Below, one piece after another: positions 18,175 through 27,261 of a DNA stretch of 64,000 nt. Position 1 is the first letter of the stretch; each line of letters opens with the position of its first letter. Both the position numbers and the translations under genes were made by a program. Source of the stretch: CAVVPY01 sp963750295 (GTDB lineage: Bacteria; Actinomycetota; Actinomycetes; Mycobacteriales; Jatrophihabitantaceae); NCBI GenBank assembly GCA_963750295.1, contig CAVVPY010000001.1:1922001-1986000 (forward strand), given 5' to 3'. The notes below the pieces were generated by a model. It worked only from the letters and a program-made list of their open reading frames with translations. It ran no database searches and had not been told where the DNA came from.

Positions 18175-19038
18175 CTACGCCAGGCCGCGCACGGTGCGGG
18201 CAGGCGGCCGGGTGCCGCGAATCGTCGCCACCATGTCGAGAGTTTGCCGTGTCTCGTCGACGTTGTGCGCGCGGAAAACCCGGGCCCCCAACCACGCACA
18301 CACCGAGGTCGTCGCGAGGGTGCCGGTCAGCCGCTCGCCGACCGGCTTGGCGAGCGTCTCACCGACGAAGTCCTTGTTCGACAACGACACCAGCACCGGC
18401 CATCCGGTCGCGACCATCTCGCCGAGGCGGCGGGTGACCTCGAGCGAGTGCCGGGTGTTCTTTCCGAAGTCGTGGCCCGGGTCGATCAGCACGCTCTCGT
18501 ACGGGACGCCGACCGACACGGCGCGTTCGGCGAGTTCGACCGTGCGGGCCAGCACGTCGCCCACGACGTCGCCGTAGGCAATGCGGTGCGGCCGCGTGCG
18601 CGGTTCGACCCCGCCCGCGTGCGTGCACACGAGCGCCGCACCGAACTGCCCGGCAACCTCGGCGAGCTCGGGATCCCAGCCACCCCAAGCGTCGTTGAGC
18701 ACGTCCGCTCCCGCGCGGCACGCTGCCTCGCCGACCTCGTGGCGCCAGGTGTCCACGCTGATGACCAGTTCGGGGAACTCGGCTCGCACCGCGGCCACGA
18801 ACGACTCGGTGCGCTCGAGTTCCTCCCGCACGCTCACGTCGTCACCGGGTGCCGCCTTGACGCCGCCGATGTCGACCAGATCGGCGCCGTCGCGCACGAC
18901 GTCCCGGACGTGCTGCAAGGCGGTGTCGAAGGCGAATGTGGCGCCCTTGTCGTAGAACGAGTCCGGCGTCCGGTTGACGATCGCCATGACCAGCAGCTGG
19001 TCGTCGTCGAAGCTGCGGCGTCCTAGCCTGAGGGTCAT
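18175..19038 (-). CDS. folP2: Dihydropteroate synthase paralogue, FolP2-like
   Basis: The 287-aa TIM-barrel protein has the pterin-binding family motifs MAIVNRTPDSFYDKG, GADLVDIGGVKAAPGDDVS, ISVDTW and ADVLNDAWGG. It departs from true FolP at several pterin/pABA positions; for example the Gly-Gly-Glu-Ser-Thr stretch of FolP reads GGVKAAPG here. Such FolP2 proteins in actinobacteria have lacked clear DHPS activity. Its ATG overlaps the stop of gpgS as ATGA. The folP2-gpgS pairing is also found in mycobacteria, suggesting a shared role outside folate synthesis. Confidence 0.88.
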   Translation of the reverse strand: MTLRLGRRSFDDDQLLVMAIVNRTPDSFYDKGATFAFDTALQHVRDVVRDGADLVDIGGVKAAPGDDVSVREELERTESFVAAVRAEFPELVISVDTWRHEVGEAACRAGADVLNDAWGGWDPELAEVAGQFGAALVCTHAGGVEPRTRPHRIAYGDVVGDVLARTVELAERAVSVGVPYESVLIDPGHDFGKNTRHSLEVTRRLGEMVATGWPVLVSLSNKDFVGETLAKPVGERLTGTLATTSVCAWLGARVFRAHNVDETRQTLDMVATIRGTRPPARTVRGLA

Positions 19039-19970
19039 CGCGCGTCCAGGCTCGTCATGGGTGGGCGCTGCGCCACCGGCACCTCCCGCGCCCGCCACAG
19101 CGGCGTCGCGGCCCGGTCGTACTGCCAGAGCGGCACAGCGAGGGCTTCGGTTGTCGACATTCCGGCCCGCTTGGCCGCGGTCTCGATGATCTCTGTCGCC
19201 ATCACGGCCAGATCGTGGACGGACTGGTGCGAGTGCGCGCGCTCCCCGAGGTCGACCTGCGCGATCGCATCCAGCCCGTCCTGCTCGTACACGTCCAGCA
19301 ACACCGCCATCTCGACGCCGTACCCGACGGGGATCGCCAACCGCGCGATCGTTGCGCGCCGGACGGCCCACTCGCCGGCGAGCGGCTGGACGACCGCGGC
19401 GAGGTCCGGCCAGCGCAGGTTCAGCAGCGGTCGCGCGACCAGTTCGGTGACCCGGCCCCCCTGCGGCGCGTGCGCGTCGGATCCGTCATCGAGCAACCGG
19501 TCGTAGAAGCCCTTGGCCAGCAACACGGTCGGGTCGGTGAGCAAGGGGCCGAGCAACCCGGTGACGAAGTGCGGGCCCCACCCGGTCAGGTCGCCGTCGA
19601 CGAAGACGAGCACATCGCCGGCCGTGACGAACAGCGACTTCCAGATCGCCTCGCCCTTACCGGCGAAACCGCCGAGGTCCGGACGCACCGAGCGCACGGC
19701 ATGCACGACGGCACCGAAGTCGGCAGCGATCGCCGCTGTCGCGTCCGTCGAGTCCGAGTCCATGACGACCAGTTGGTCGACGAGGTGATGCCGGTCGACC
19801 AGTTGCGAGCGAATACCGTCGACGATCGCCCCGACCGTCCCCGCCTCGTTGCGAGCAGGAATGACGACGCTGATGGTGGTGGTGCCCTTGGCTTCGAGCA
19901 ACGCCTCGACCGGCCACTGCGCGGAACTGCTGGTGCGCCGCTCGAACCACGTCGCGACCCGCTCCTGCAC
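19035..19970 (-). CDS. gpgS: Glucosyl-3-phosphoglycerate synthase
   Basis: The 311-aa GT-A glycosyltransferase (family GT81) opens with ISVVIPARNEAGTVGAIVDG. It has a DSDSTDAT metal/sugar-binding region and FVDGDLTGWGPHFVTGLLGP. It transfers glucose from NDP-glucose to 3-phosphoglycerate, the first step toward methylglucose lipopolysaccharide or glucosylglycerate. GYGVEMAVLLD and QVDLGERAHSHQ near the C-terminus are also conserved in GpgS. It is the first gene of a two-gene overlap with folP2. The next gene to the right is divergent, beginning the injection-system locus. Confidence 0.95.
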   Translation of the reverse strand: MQERVATWFERRTSSSAQWPVEALLEAKGTTTISVVIPARNEAGTVGAIVDGIRSQLVDRHHLVDQLVVMDSDSTDATAAIAADFGAVVHAVRSVRPDLGGFAGKGEAIWKSLFVTAGDVLVFVDGDLTGWGPHFVTGLLGPLLTDPTVLLAKGFYDRLLDDGSDAHAPQGGRVTELVARPLLNLRWPDLAAVVQPLAGEWAVRRATIARLAIPVGYGVEMAVLLDVYEQDGLDAIAQVDLGERAHSHQSVHDLAVMATEIIETAAKRAGMSTTEALAVPLWQYDRAATPLWRAREVPVAQRPPMTSLDAR

Positions 19971-20278
19971 ACACCCACGCTAGCTGCCCGAACGCGCGGG
20001 CGACGGGTGGCGGCAGCCAACCAGCCCACCGTCACCGCGTTCAGCAGTCTCTGCTGTGAAGAGTCGTCGATGGCGCGCCAAGGCCTAGGCAAGCGGTGAT
20101 CACAAGTCCTAGACTCGCTCGCGTCTCAGCACGTTGTTCGTCGGACGGGGCCGGTTCCGAAACTTCGTCTGCCTGCAACGCGTCCTGATTGCCGCATCGG
20201 GATCGCCGCCCTTCTGCGTCCACTCCAGGCTCCCGACCCGGCCAGGTCGGCTGTGTCGGAGCGACGGGGAGGTGCACC
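19971..20278. other. 308-bp divergent region upstream of the injection-system operon
   Basis: No gene is supported. This gap must hold the promoter of the large rightward operon and that of gpgS. CCTAGACT near 20108 could be a -10 (TAGACT) for the rightward operon, but the spacing to a -35 is poor. GGCCTAGGC, a short palindrome, lies at about 20082-20090. The sheath gene has a strong GACGGGGAGG ribosome site at 20263-20272. Confidence 0.4.
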
Positions 20279-21889
<1,611 letters not shown>

Positions 21890-21899
21890 GAGCATTGCG

Positions 21900-22421
21900 A
21901 TGGCACAGTTCAGCGTGAACGCGACCCGTTTCGATCCGTACAAGAACTTCAAGTTCCGGATCAAGTGGGACGGACGCTACGTCGCGGGCGTCAGCAAGGT
22001 CGGAGCGCTCAAGCGATCCACCGAGGTCGTCGAGCATCGCGAGGGCGGCGATCCGTCCACCTCGCGCAAGTCCCCCGGTCGCACCAAGTACGAGGCCATC
22101 ACCCTCGAACGCGGCGTCACCCACGACGTCGAGTTCGAGCGTTGGGCAAACAAGGTGTGGAACTACGGCTCGGGGCTCGGTGCCGAGGTCTCGCTCAAGG
22201 ACTTCCGCAAGGACGTCATCGTCGAGATGTACAACGAGGCCGGGCAGTTGGTGATCGCGTACAAGGTCTACCGGGCCTGGGTGTCCGAGTACCAGGCGCT
22301 CCCCGACCTGGACGCGAACGCCAACGCGGTCGCGATCCAGACGCTCAAGCTCGAGAACGAGGGCTGGGAACGCGACTACGAGGTCGCCGAGCCGAGCGAG
22401 CCGTCGTTCGTCGAGCCCTGA
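21900..22421 (+). CDS. Contractile injection system inner tube protein (gp19-like)
   Basis: The 173-aa protein matches the T4-like tail-tube family: NATRFDPYKNFKFRIKWDGR, VGALKRSTEVVEHREGGDPS, KYEAITLERGVTHDVEFERW and EYQALPDLDANANAVAIQTL. It stacks as hexameric rings inside the sheath to form the conduit for payload. The gene starts 10 bp after the sheath stop with a GGAGCATTGCG site. A second tube paralogue with shorter inserts, present in PVC, was not found. Confidence 0.96.
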   Translation: MAQFSVNATRFDPYKNFKFRIKWDGRYVAGVSKVGALKRSTEVVEHREGGDPSTSRKSPGRTKYEAITLERGVTHDVEFERWANKVWNYGSGLGAEVSLKDFRKDVIVEMYNEAGQLVIAYKVYRAWVSEYQALPDLDANANAVAIQTLKLENEGWERDYEVAEPSEPSFVEP

Positions 22422-22438
22422 GCCTGATCGACGAGACC

Positions 22439-23194
22439 ATGGCCGACCCGGACCGCCACGGCGCGAGCGCCGGGGTGCTGCACCTGTGGGAGCGCGGCGC
22501 CGGGCTCGCGAGGCACCGCCGCGCCCTGGTGCTCGTCGACGAAGGTCCGCGCGCGCTCGGTCTGCCCCCGCAGAACGCGCCGCCGGCTGACGAGCCCCTG
22601 GGTCGGCATCACGCGCGCCTGCTCCGGTTGCGGGCGCAGGCGTTCGGCAACGATCTCGACTCGACCGCGCCGTGTCCGCAGTGTGGCGACGCGGTCGAGT
22701 TCACCCTGGACGCGGCGGCGATCGCGGCCGGGGCTGCGGTACGCGACCCGACGCTGCTCGAGCTCGACGGTTACTCCGTCGCCTGGCGGTCACCGGGTGC
22801 CGAGGACGTCGTCGCGGCCGCCGATGCCGCGGACGTCGAGGAGGAGTTGGTGCGCCGGTGCGTGCTGTCGGCACGCGACCCGGGCGGGGCGGCGGTCGAC
22901 CCGGCCCACCTGCCCGCGCCGGTGCGCGCAGCGCTCGCCGGGGCGATGGAGGCCGCCGACCCACTGGCCGAGGTGCTCGTCGACGTGGTCTGCCCCGGCT
23001 GCGCAGCCGCGTTCCAGTGCGACGTGGACGTGCCGGCCTTCGTCTGGGCCGAGGTCGAGGCGCGCGCCAAGCGCTTGCTGCTCGACGTGGACGTCCTCGC
23101 CCGCGCGTACGGCTGGACCGAGAGCGAGGTCCTCGCGCTCAGTGACGCGCGACGGGCGGCGTACCTGCGCATCGTCGAGGTGGGTACGCCGTGA
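22439..23194 (+). CDS. Zinc-ribbon baseplate-assembly-like protein of the injection system
   Basis: This 251-aa protein follows the tube gene, where eCIS and T4-like loci often place a baseplate hub/assembly protein (gp26/gp51-like). It contains CPQCGDAVEFTLD and later CPGCAAAFQCDVD, two CxxC knuckles that could bind one zinc ion. Acidic Ala-rich helices lie between them. The C-terminal segment LLLDVDVLARAYGWTESEVL also appears in T4-like assembly proteins. ATG 22439 was chosen; the longer frame overlaps the tube gene. The functional name is inferred from position and motifs. Confidence 0.65.
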   Translation: MADPDRHGASAGVLHLWERGAGLARHRRALVLVDEGPRALGLPPQNAPPADEPLGRHHARLLRLRAQAFGNDLDSTAPCPQCGDAVEFTLDAAAIAAGAAVRDPTLLELDGYSVAWRSPGAEDVVAAADAADVEEELVRRCVLSARDPGGAAVDPAHLPAPVRAALAGAMEAADPLAEVLVDVVCPGCAAAFQCDVDVPAFVWAEVEARAKRLLLDVDVLARAYGWTESEVLALSDARRAAYLRIVEVGTP

Positions 23195-23838
23195 CGAGCC
23201 GGCCGGACTTCCTCGCCCGGTTGGCGGCACGTGCCGCCGGGATTGGCCCGACTGCGCGCCCGCGAGTGCCGTCCCGGTTCGAGCTCGCGCGTGGTGGCGA
23301 CCCGGTCGTCGGCGAGGCCGGCCGACCGGCGCAGCAGCCGCGATCCGCGGACGTCACCGAGCACGCGCCGCATCGTGGCGCCGAACTCCCCGAGCTCGAA
23401 GCGGCTGTGAGCGCGGCGCCGCGTCCGGTCGTAGGTCGGGACGTACCGCGTCCCACCCACGCTCAGCGGGCGGCTGACGATCCGCCCGGACCGCTACCCG
23501 AGCGAACCATGACGGCATCGCCCGTGCTCGAGACGGTCACCGACTCGCCGCGGGACCCGGCCGATGTCAGGGACCGCACGACGCACCGGGTCGAGGTCAT
23601 CGTGCCCGCCGTCCCGGTCGTCGCGGCTGCCGTCCGGGACGTCGCTGCCGTGGACCGGCCGGCCGAGACGAACCCGCAGGACGCCGGGGCGCCCGTGGTG
23701 CGCATCAGCATCGGGCGCGTCGAGGTGCGGGCGGCACCGCCTGCCGCGCCGCCCGTACGGCGGGAACGCCCCGCGGTCGTGCGGGAGGACCCGCTGCCCC
23801 TGCACGACTACCTGCGCGGTCGCCGGGGCGCGCGATGA
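23191..23838 (+). CDS. Pro/Ala/Arg-rich eCIS-associated protein of unknown function
   Basis: A 215-aa protein starting at GTG 23191, overlapping the preceding stop as GTGA. Most of it is Pro/Ala/Arg/Val-rich and probably disordered. The only ordered-looking element is near the C-terminus, VVRISIGRVEVRAAPP, ending LPLHDYLRGRRGAR. A similar IGRVEVRA ... DYL ending is common in small eCIS proteins located before the cap gene. It might act as a linker or adaptor. I do not recognise a defined domain. Its coding status is supported by both neighbours overlapping it by four bases. Confidence 0.7.
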   Translation: MTSRPDFLARLAARAAGIGPTARPRVPSRFELARGGDPVVGEAGRPAQQPRSADVTEHAPHRGAELPELEAAVSAAPRPVVGRDVPRPTHAQRAADDPPGPLPERTMTASPVLETVTDSPRDPADVRDRTTHRVEVIVPAVPVVAAAVRDVAAVDRPAETNPQDAGAPVVRISIGRVEVRAAPPAAPPVRRERPAVVREDPLPLHDYLRGRRGAR

Positions 23839-25148
23839 GCAGCGCGCTCGCGATCGGGGCCGTGAGCGCGGTGCTGCGCAACCTGCTCGACAACGGGGTG
23901 GTCGACGCCGGGCCCGGGATCGGGACGATCGACGTGACCGCGATCGCGCCCGACCTGATCAAGGTCGACGAGCCCGACGCCGCGCCGCGGCTGAACCTGT
24001 TCCTCTACCGCGTGACGTCGAACCCGGGCTGGAGCAACGTCGGGCTGCCCGCGTACAACGGCGACGGCGGCCGGCTGTCGAACCCGCCCCTCGCGCTCGA
24101 CCTGCACTACCTGCTCACCGCGTACGGCAACAGCGACTTCCAGGCCGAGATCCTGCTCGGTTACGGGATGTACGTGCTGCACGAACGCCCGGTGCTGGAC
24201 CGCGCCGCAATCCGCCGGGCGCTGAACCCCACCCCGCTCGGGCCGTCGATCCTGCCGGTCGCGTTCCAGGCCCTCTCGGCGTCCGACCTCGCCGACCAGG
24301 TCGAGTCGGTGACCGTGACCCTCGAGCCGACCGACACCGAGGAGATGTCGCGGCTCTGGACCGCGCTGCAGGCGCACTACCGGCCGACCGCGGCCTACCT
24401 CGTCTCGGTCGTGCTCATCGAGGCGACCAAGCCGGGCCGCTCGGCGCTGCCGGTGCTGTCCCGCGGGCCGGTCGACCCGGTCACCAAGACCGACCGCGGC
24501 GTGGTCGTGGCGCCCAACCTGCTCTCACCGTTGCCGACGGTCACCGCGGTGACCCCGCCGGGCACGGCGCCGGCAGCCCATCTCGGCGACACGCTGCACG
24601 TGGCCGGCGTGCACCTGGACGGAACCGCCCTCGAGGTGAGCTTCAGCCATCCGCTGCTGACGACGCCACTCGTCCGCACGATCGCGGTGAACACCGAGAG
24701 CAACGGCTTCGATGTCACCCTGCCCTCGGGTGCCACTGCCGACAACCAGTGGCCGGCAGGAATCTGGGGCGTCACGGTGTCGCTGCTGCGTCCTGGCGAA
24801 GTGGTACGGCGCACCACCAACGCCGCGGCCCTGCTGCTCGCACCGCAGCCGGTCGTGGCGCCCGCGCCGACGATGACGCGCGACCCGATCACGAACGCGC
24901 TCACGGTCACGATGGACGTGCACCCGAAGGCGCGGCCGTCGCAGCGGGCGCAGCTCGCCCTCGGTGGGGACGTGGCGCTGGCCGATGCGCATGCCACCCC
25001 GACCGGGACGCTGACGTTCCGGTTCGGCGACGTCCCAGCGGGGCCGCAATGGGTGCGGCTGATCGTGGACGGCGTCGAGAGCCTGCTCGTCGACCGGTCG
25101 ATCACCCCGCCGGTGTTCGATCCGACCCAACGGGTGACCGTGCCGTGA
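23835..25148 (+). CDS. Tail cap/terminator, Pvc16-like (DUF4255)
   Basis: The 437-aa protein has an N-terminal DUF4255 domain (about 1-200) with MSSALAIGAVSAVLRNLLDN, PRLNLFLYRVTSNPGW and LDLHYLLTAYG, followed by an IPT/Ig-like C-terminal region from about 230. DUF4255 proteins (Pvc16/Afp16) cap the distal end of the tube and sheath and set particle termination. The extra Ig-like C-terminal half is common in longer family members. ATGA overlap links it to the upstream gene, and it overlaps the ATPase gene by GTGA. Confidence 0.9.
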   Translation: MSSALAIGAVSAVLRNLLDNGVVDAGPGIGTIDVTAIAPDLIKVDEPDAAPRLNLFLYRVTSNPGWSNVGLPAYNGDGGRLSNPPLALDLHYLLTAYGNSDFQAEILLGYGMYVLHERPVLDRAAIRRALNPTPLGPSILPVAFQALSASDLADQVESVTVTLEPTDTEEMSRLWTALQAHYRPTAAYLVSVVLIEATKPGRSALPVLSRGPVDPVTKTDRGVVVAPNLLSPLPTVTAVTPPGTAPAAHLGDTLHVAGVHLDGTALEVSFSHPLLTTPLVRTIAVNTESNGFDVTLPSGATADNQWPAGIWGVTVSLLRPGEVVRRTTNAAALLLAPQPVVAPAPTMTRDPITNALTVTMDVHPKARPSQRAQLALGGDVALADAHATPTGTLTFRFGDVPAGPQWVRLIVDGVESLLVDRSITPPVFDPTQRVTVP

Positions 25149-27016
25149 CCGTGCCGCTGAAGCAGCCCGCCGAGACCACCCGGCCCGAGGTGATCGCCGA
25201 GATCGCCCGGATCCGAACGCTGCTCGACGACTACGCCGAGGGGACTGCCGCATCGCCGCGCACGCGGGCGCGGCGCTCGGCCAATCCCTTCGACCGGTTG
25301 CAGCACCTCGTCGGGCTGTCCGCGTTCGAGCGCGACCTGCTCACGCTGGCAGCGGCGGTCGAGCTCGACGGCGACATCGCCGGGTTGGTGGCCCGGCTGC
25401 ACGCCGGGACCGACCCGCGTCCGAGCTTCGGGCTGGCGCTCGCGGTCCTGCCCGAACCGCACTGGGACGCCCTCGCCCCGGACCGCCCGCTGCGGTACTG
25501 GCGCCTGGTCGACGTCGGTGCCGGTCCGACCCTCGCGACCCGCGCGCTGTCCATCGACGAGCACGTGCTGCACTGGCTGGTCGGCCTGCCCGGCGTCGAC
25601 CCCGCGCTGGCCGGGCTCGTCCGCCCGGATGCCGCGAGCGAGTTGACCCCGGCGCAGGACGAGCTCGCGCAGGACCTCGCGCAAGCAGTTCTCGCCGTCG
25701 AGGGCCCGGTCGTCGTCCGGCTCACCGGCGATGACGCCGATGCCCGGACCGGTGTCGCGCACCGGCTCGCGGCCTCCCTCGGGCTGCGGCCGCTCGTGCT
25801 GCGCGACGACAGCACCGTCGAGACCGGCGACCTGCCGCGCATCGCCAGGCTCGTCGATCGAGCGGCCCTGCTGCACGCGCAACTGCCGGTCGTCACCGGC
25901 GACCGGCTCGCGGACCATCTCGAGACACCGGTGATCGTCTCGCTCGGTGACGCCGCGGAACTGCCCGGGCGGGTCACGATGCGCCGCGAGGTGCGTCTAC
26001 CCGATCCAGCAGCGCAACGCGCGATCTGGCACGACGCGCTCGGCCCCACGAGCACCGAGCTGTCCGGGACCGTCGAGGAACTGGCCGCCCACTACCGGCT
26101 CTCCGCGCGAACCGTCCAGGCGCTCGCACACGAGTTCGCCGCAGCGCGGTCGACGTCGCCCGACCTGCTGCGGCGCCTGGCCCGCGACCGGGCCCGGGCG
26201 GGCCTCGACGGGCTCGCCGATCGCGTCGACCTGAAGGCCGGCTGGGACGACCTCGTACTGCCGCCCGGGCAGGTCATGTTGCTGCAAGACCTGGCGACCC
26301 AGGTCCGGCACCGCACAATCGTCCACGAGCACTGGGGATTCGACGAGCGGGCGAACCGCGGGCTCGGTGTGACCGCCCTGTTCACCGGCGAGAGCGGCAC
26401 CGGCAAGACGATGGCGGCCGAGGTGATCGCAGGCGACCTCGGCCTCGACCTCTACCGCATCGATCTGTCCGCGGTCGTGAGCAAGTACATCGGCGAGACG
26501 GAGAAGAACCTGCGCCTGCTGTTCGACGCCGCCGAGGGCAGCGGCGCGGTGCTCCTGTTCGACGAGGCCGACGCCCTGTTCGGCAAGCGAGGTGAGGTCC
26601 GCGACGCCCACGACCGGTACGCGAATCTCGAGGTCGCCTACCTGCTGCAGCGGATGGAGACCTACCGCGGGTTGGCGATCCTCACCACGAACCTGCGCAG
26701 CAACGTCGACCGGGCGTTCCTGCGGCGGCTGCGGTTCGTGGTCCAGTTCCCGTTCCCGGACGAGGCCCACCGAGCCGAGATGTGGCGCCGGGCGTTCCCG
26801 GCCCGCACGCCGTGCGCCGGCCTCGAGCCCTCCGTGCTGGCCCGGCTGCAGGTGAGCGGCGGCTCGATCCGGTCGATCGCGCTCGGCGCCGCGTTCGCGG
26901 CCGCCCACGCCGGCACACCGGTCGGCCCGGCGCACGTGCTGCATGCCGCTCGAGTCGAGTACGCCAAGTCCGATCGCGCGCTCACCGCTGCCGAGACCGC
27001 GGGGCTCGAGCCATGA
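25145..27016 (+). CDS. AAA+ ATPase of the injection system, Pvc15-like
   Basis: The 623-aa protein has an N-terminal helical region with a degenerate NTPase-like module (to about residue 370) and a C-terminal AAA domain. Walker A is GESGTGKT at residues 415-422 and Walker B is VLLFDEADALFGKR at about 469-482. A sensor region reads LAILTTNLRSNVDRAFLRRL. Every Afp/PVC-type eCIS carries one such ATPase, thought to aid assembly or cargo loading. Unlike T6SS ClpV it has no second intact AAA domain. It starts at GTG 25145, overlapping the cap stop. Confidence 0.93.
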   Translation: MTVPLKQPAETTRPEVIAEIARIRTLLDDYAEGTAASPRTRARRSANPFDRLQHLVGLSAFERDLLTLAAAVELDGDIAGLVARLHAGTDPRPSFGLALAVLPEPHWDALAPDRPLRYWRLVDVGAGPTLATRALSIDEHVLHWLVGLPGVDPALAGLVRPDAASELTPAQDELAQDLAQAVLAVEGPVVVRLTGDDADARTGVAHRLAASLGLRPLVLRDDSTVETGDLPRIARLVDRAALLHAQLPVVTGDRLADHLETPVIVSLGDAAELPGRVTMRREVRLPDPAAQRAIWHDALGPTSTELSGTVEELAAHYRLSARTVQALAHEFAAARSTSPDLLRRLARDRARAGLDGLADRVDLKAGWDDLVLPPGQVMLLQDLATQVRHRTIVHEHWGFDERANRGLGVTALFTGESGTGKTMAAEVIAGDLGLDLYRIDLSAVVSKYIGETEKNLRLLFDAAEGSGAVLLFDEADALFGKRGEVRDAHDRYANLEVAYLLQRMETYRGLAILTTNLRSNVDRAFLRRLRFVVQFPFPDEAHRAEMWRRAFPARTPCAGLEPSVLARLQVSGGSIRSIALGAAFAAAHAGTPVGPAHVLHAARVEYAKSDRALTAAETAGLEP

Positions 27017-27261
27017 CCGTCGAGATCCACATCGAGGAACTGGTGCTGCGCGGCGTCGCCGCGGCCGACGTCGCCACCGTGACGGCCGCGCTGTGTGACC
27101 GGCTCACGGCTCTCGCCGGCGGCGGCACCGAGGGCCTCACGACCTTCGACGGGACGACGGTGGCGCACCGGCCCCGTCCCGTGCCCGCGAGCGGACCGGC
27201 CGGCCTCGGGACGGACGCCGCCACGGCAATCTGGGACGCGGCGACAGGTCACGGCCGATGA
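27013..27261 (+). CDS. Small eCIS-associated protein (82 aa)
   Basis: A short ORF with ATGA overlaps at both ends, so it is almost certainly translated. It begins MTVEIHIEELVLRGVAAADV, has a short helix (VATVTAALCDRLTALAG), and ends in a Pro/Gly-rich tail. The opening beta-strand theme (VEIHIEELVLRG) is like that of tiny proteins encoded next to the ATPase in other eCIS loci, including DUF5908-like ones. Its function is unknown. It sits immediately before the payload genes, so an adaptor role in loading is a reasonable guess. Confidence 0.6.
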   Translation: MTVEIHIEELVLRGVAAADVATVTAALCDRLTALAGGGTEGLTTFDGTTVAHRPRPVPASGPAGLGTDAATAIWDAATGHGR

